The position numbers and the translations under genes are program-made. From Panorpa germanica (taxonomy: Eukaryota > Arthropoda > Insecta > Mecoptera > Panorpidae), in contig OY783223.1 of assembly GCA_963678705.1 (NCBI GenBank), positions 8,898,721-8,962,720 of the forward strand: a stretch of DNA of 64,000 nucleotides, in the 5' to 3' direction. The notes under the pieces are model-generated. The model ran no database searches, was not told the origin of the DNA, and saw only the letters and a program-made list of their open reading frames with translations. Shown piece by piece: positions 59,321-64,000 of the stretch. The number at the start of each line of letters is the position of its first letter. The first letter of the stretch is position 1.

Positions 59321-60322
59321 GTGAAACATTACTTCATGGTTATATAGTTAGATATAGATGGCGACAGTGTACTAAAATGACAATCGATTTACAACTTTTT
59401 AAAATGATATTTTGCCTTTATAGATTTACAAAATATAGATGGCAATACTATATAGTAGAAATGTTACGGAGGAGGTTTTATCGGAACTGAAGTCGAAATC
59501 GGAACCGGAGGTGGAGCAGGAAGCAGTGTTAGTATTAAACTGTTCTAATGAAACAAATTAATACTAACATCATTCAGCGTCTTTAATTTCAGTTAATTCC
59601 TAGCACATGTAACAATGTGTTCAATATTAAAATAATCAAATTTTCTTAAGATGAAACGATACTTGGCCATTTTTGATTCGCGAAATATAGATGGCGATAC
59701 TATACAGCAGGTTAAATATTATCAAAAAAATCATGTTTTTTTATGTTTAAATCGTTTTATGTAAGTAACTATAAACGCGAATCAAAATCTAAAGCTAACA
59801 ACTAGATGAATAACGTATCTGGTTCATGATTTAATCAAAATGTTCAAATGTATTTTTTTAACAACATCCAGTTCATTAGAGAGGTAACTCTGAGAAAACT
59901 CCATAATTCCTCAATATCTCAAAACTCAAAATTCGGGCTTGACTCCTTAATGAACTGACCGATCGATATATACATATTTAAAAATAGTTCATAATATTTT
60001 TAAACATGTATTTGTAAAAAGAAATTTGGAACCACAGGAAAATATGAAACGAATATTCTTGCACGTATAAAAATATTAACAGAAAATAGAAATTTATTTT
60101 TTAACACAGTATATGTTTATACACAGTTGAAATACTAATTAATGATCTATTTATAAGTAAAGCTTGAACATTTATCTAAACCATAAACTTTATATGTGCA
60201 AAGTTATTAGGGTTATTATATTTGAAAACATGGAGTATTAGTACAAATTTGTAAATCGATTGTCATTTTAGTACACTGTCGCCATCTACATCTAACTATA
60301 TAACCATGAAGTAATGTTTCAC
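59321..60322. mobile_element. family 3 element, about 1.0 kb with 73-bp TIRs
   Basis: 59321-59393 (GTGAAACATTACTTCATGG ... GATGGCGACAGTG ... CAATCGATTTACAA) is repeated inverted at 60250-60322 with one or two mismatches. TTAA lies just outside on both sides (59316-59319 and 60324-60327). Internal ATATAGATGGCGATACTATA units occur near 59436 and 59686. No coding frame was found, so it is non-autonomous. Its superfamily is not settled. Confidence 0.75.
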
Positions 60323-61535
60323 CTTAAATCTAAAATAATTCGCTTGCTACTGAGCCTCGTGGGAAGGACAAATATTGACGGAAAATCGAGTTCAGAGATT
60401 GAAATTTAATATTCACTTTTCACCATAATAGACAAGCATTACAAAACCATGTTTTTTATAGACAAATCGATATATTTAAGTAGCTATAAACGATGATACA
60501 TATCGACTCGCCCTTATTGGAAAACCCTATCATAACATTCTACCTATGACGATCATAGCAAACCAACTATTGATTTTAATACACTTCATACTATTTAAAT
60601 ATTAACATGTTTTTTCTTATTTTTCTAGGTAAGTGACCTTTTGACTTCAGTTTCTTACTTTTCTGCACAATCTGCTAAATGGTATGTACTGTAATTTTAT
60701 CATTATCATCTTTATTGACGAAAAGCAAAAAAAACCGTGATAAACTGGAAGAATACCCTTCTGCTGAAATGTATTTAATTTACCTATAAAAAATAGTGCA
60801 ACTACGTCAAATCGATGCTGCGTGATAGCAATTGAACGCCTCCAAAACGGTTGATAACTTAATGCGCAGAAATCTGTAAAACGATTTCTTACAGCGAAGG
60901 TTTTACACTACATATCTCTCAATATCTCAAGCGCGTCAGTGTTTCCAATATCGAAGTATCACACACTAAAAAAATAATCCAACAGATGGTACTCATATAA
61001 ATTTAATTGATTTTATAGTCATTCTAATATGCACATAACCCTTAATAAAGTGTATATTAACGATAATAAAACACCCTTAATTAATATTTTATAGGATATT
61101 TGCAATAGGAACTCATTATTCTTATCACATAATCTTTACGGCGTATTTCTCTTAATTAATTAAATCATAAAACATAAATATACGAGTATTTGTCATTAAT
61201 TAATACATAAATAAATAATCCAATAAAAATGTTTAAACATTTTATCAGTGGTACCAACAAATAAACAACGAAACCAAATAATTACCTGAACAGTAATTTG
61301 TATAATTTGGTACCAACTTGACTACAACAAATATATTATAATTAATAGTTATAGTTTTATCAGATTATAGAATCTGGTTTAAATCACGAAGTTTTTTCTG
61401 TGTTGTTTGGAGTTATCAACTTACTCACAGCGGGGGATATTCTTTATTAAGGGGACACGTACACTACATTTTTTTTTAATTTTTAATAAATTTTTTAATT
61501 TTCTGAAATATCTGAGCTATCTGTAGAGTCCAGAA

Positions 61536-61850
61536 CCGTAAGACCTGTCGCACACTGCAAGCGTATTTAAGCGAATTTTGACTGGACGTATACGCGCTAC
61601 TACGCTTTATCTATCCGAACCCTGTAAATGTAATGAACCTCTCGCACACTGCAAGCGACAAAACCGTCTGAATACGGGCGTTCCGTAGCTTTCATACTGG
61701 AAGCGTATTTTAAGAGAATGCAATAGTTTCTTTCATAACAGTGGTGTATCGATAAAAATTAAAATAAAAGTTTACTCTCGTGATAAATTATGTTAGTGCA
61801 AAACAACTCTAATACACCCTACAGTACACAAGTTTGACTTGGCGTGTAAT
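61536..61850 (+). mobile_element. PIF/Harbinger-like element copy
   Basis: Starts TAAGACCTGTCGCACACTG and shares its whole length with 36541-36862. CGCACACTGCAAGCG occurs twice in direct orientation (61549-61563, 61643-61657), so the left terminus may be duplicated or one element may sit in another. Confidence 0.65.
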
Positions 61851-62613
61851 GTATGTATTTGAAAATTCTAGCCGGCTTTATAAATTCTTTTATGCATGAC
61901 TCGCTGCCAAACTTTCATAATTTTAACTATACTTTCTTTCATAAGTCTTTTAGTGATAAGGGTACTGTATTTGTTGAACTTTTAAGGTCCAAACTAATGC
62001 GACTATCATATATTACACATTGGATTATTTTTATTATATTGAAATGTTCCACTGCTTATCGGGCAACGTCCTAGGCATCGATATAAATAAATGTATTAGG
62101 TCTCGGCTCATTAAAAAGTATCAAGATACTAAGTTTTCATCAGTGTTGCAACAAGCATTGGAATATGTTGTTAAAAAAAAAATAAAAATACATATTTTGT
62201 TTGGTGTAGCCTTAAAAATTGAAAAATTTGACGGATGTGTAATAAATAATAAAAAATATAAACATTAAGGCTTCCTATTTATTATAATAACTATTTATTT
62301 TAATTAATACGTTGGTTAATTACGTAACTTGCTGCGTTGGATGTGTCATAATTAATATTTAGTGCTTCAAAGACAGACTGGCCACGCAATAGTTTGTAGA
62401 CACTGACTGCCACTCTCGCGGCATAGAGTTAAACTTGTCAGACGTTCGTCCATTTTATATTAAATATAAATTATGAATTTTATGTTGATATGTGATATGG
62501 CTGTAGCTTGTAGTCTGCTAGTACGAAATCTAAAAGGCCCAATACACACTCAACTGACTCGAGTAACTCATGAGTTAGACTCATAATTTCTATTCAAAAA
62601 TTATTTTAACTAA

Positions 62614-63335
62614 GGCCGTCCGCACATGGGTGCAAACGCGAGTCCCGAATCTGCCCGAACCGTAAGATAATGCATCTGTGTTGTTAGTGAGAGAACACAC
62701 ACGGCACGAACCAAACTAAACTGATTTCAAATTGGTTTTGGACACGTTTTGAGCGGCTATATATCTTGGTCGCGGTGAAAATACGTTGCATGCTTAGAGA
62801 TGTGCATAAATATTTTTCCAAAGTATTTAAATACAAACAAATACCTCATAATACGACACAATGAAATCACGTCGGTGAAGTACGCAGCCGACTCGATAGC
62901 AGTCGATTCGGACTAGTGGGGTAAATCAAAATTAATTCGGTGTTAAATTGAACTTTAAATTACATGGCTAATCGGAACATTTAAGCAAATATTTAAGTGA
63001 TAATAGACTGTAGAAGTATTAAGTAACTTAAATATTATTATATAATATATAAATTCACCAATTAGTGTCTTACATTGCTGTTTTAATATAGGAAAATACA
63101 ACGCAAACGAACATCTAAAACCTCATTATTTTTTTATAAATAGGTTAAGTAATATGTCTCTAAGTAACTTATTCTTATTTTCTACAAAAATTGCAATTTA
63201 GTGAAACCATGTTACCATTAAAATTTGAACCATGTTAAAAATTCTATAGAATCGCGAAACACGGCTCGACATGGTTCGTTTTTCGTTTTCGTTGCGCGAC
63301 TAGTTTGCAATCAGTCGATCCGTGTGCAGACGGCC
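62614..63335. mobile_element. PIF/Harbinger-like MITE (722 bp)
   Basis: Ends GGCCGTCCGCACATGGG and the inverse CCGTGTGCAGACGGCC, flanked by TAA/TAA (62611-62613, 63336-63338), the TWA duplication of PIF/Harbinger. GCAAACGCGAG and TTTGCAATCAGTCGATCC follow in the two arms. A relic of the same family lies at 6957-7188. No transposase frame. Confidence 0.75.
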
Positions 63336-64000
63336 TAAGTTATAAAGCTCCCGATATTTGCTTTTTTAACTGATAATACGTATTGGGCCTTTAACTATCT
63401 TACTATATCATTTTAATTGGTGTTGATGAATCACCAGACAAGGCGGTACGATCTCATTAAGAATTAACCTGCAATCATCCTTATTTCTTATACCGTTTCT
63501 CCAAAACAGTAGCCGTAAAGAAGCTAGACCAGACCGTTTATTAATTAAAGCAAATTGATTTACGTTTGTTTATCTGTGAAGCTACCGAGCTGAGGCTGGG
63601 AAGATAGTTTTGTGGGTTTGAATTTGTTTTAACTGTTCAAAAAATAACTATAACTATATTAAATTTAAAATTATCAATTATAAAGCCGTGTTCGAAAAGA
63701 ATGACTAGCTATTATACTATGTAACTAAACATAGCGTTAGCGTGTTAAGAATTAGAAACATATTTTCAAAAACTAATTTAAGGAGATCCTCGTGACGTAG
63801 TAGAACTTGCTGGAGTGGAGAACTTGCTGAAACTTTGTAAATTTGTTCTACGATAGTCAATAATTAATAAGAAAATTAAATTAGACTAGATTATCGAAAC
63901 TTTGGAAATAATAAGTTTAAAAAATGTAAATTTCAAGTAAGTATATGGCCTCATTACCTTGTGCATTTGATTGAAAATTTCATGTAAGTGTCTAATGGAG

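Larger units (their letters stand above)
45960..64000 (-). other. probable long upstream intron of apterous (inferred)
   Basis: The LIM2 exon starts in phase after an acceptor, so an exon encoding LIM1 must lie at higher coordinates on the minus strand. I read 46-64 kb for a LIM1-like C-x2-C / W-H / C-x2-C coding stretch and found none. The segment is therefore most simply one intron of at least 18 kb, filled with transposons. A divergent or missed exon cannot be excluded. Confidence 0.55.
60323..64000. other. Intron-like DNA with Harbinger-like elements
   Basis: Apart from 61536-61850 and 62614-63335, nothing is recognised. Two overlapping short plus frames (61853-62074, 62020-62268) lie in different frames and match no family I know. 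Confidence 0.45.

Noticed and set aside
46001-64000. Search for the LIM1 exon of apterous on minus
   Set aside because: No stretch with the LIM1 pattern of paired Cys, Trp-His and the DGNIYC-like end was found. GC-richer patches at 55.0-55.3 and 59.5 kb were read and do not encode it.
1-64000. CRISPR arrays, tRNA and rRNA genes
   Set aside because: No regularly spaced direct repeats, no cloverleaf with consistent A and B boxes, and no rRNA-like segments were seen. The organism is a eukaryote.

Overview
The window is AT-rich eukaryotic DNA with one recognisable cellular gene and a dense, layered set of transposable elements. The gene lies on the minus strand between 42.3 and 46.0 kb. Four consecutive coding exons, joined by GT-AG introns with matching phases, encode the second LIM domain, a linker with the KGRPRKRKPKD motif, the homeodomain and the C-terminus of a LIM-homeodomain protein. 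The sequence matches insect Apterous (Lhx2/Lhx9 class). This points to an insect; the order is not proven from sequence. The exons for the N-terminus and first LIM domain are not in the window, so 45960-64000 is most simply read as a very long intron.

Layout. 1-42.1 kb is the gene's 3' flank: no cellular gene is recognised, and repeats and non-repetitive AT-rich DNA alternate. Repeats here are a foldback element (3.6 kb), long-TIR MITEs (5.0, 9.8, 18.4, 25.3 and 28.9 kb), a short MITE family with 2-bp target duplications (17.5, 22.5 and 32.8 kb), a hAT relic with an exact 8-bp duplication (19.7 kb), 5'-truncated LINE copies with AAT-rich tails (12.8, 20.8 and 32 kb), an RTE-like LINE relic split by a MITE (34.6-35.1 kb) and Harbinger-like MITEs (7, 28.4 and 36.6 kb). 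42.3-46.0 kb is the apterous gene. 46-64 kb, probably its upstream intron, holds a complete BEL/Pao LTR element with apparently identical 481-bp LTRs (47567-52606), inserted in an antisense LINE copy, plus more MITEs (54-61 kb) and a 722-bp Harbinger-like element (62.6 kb).

The most informative points are these. The BEL/Pao copy is young and has one uninterrupted 1250-codon frame that lacks part of RT and almost all of the integrase core. Nested insertions at several loci let the order of events and the empty target sites be read directly. Several MITE families have definable ends and target duplications. No tRNA, rRNA or CRISPR array was seen.
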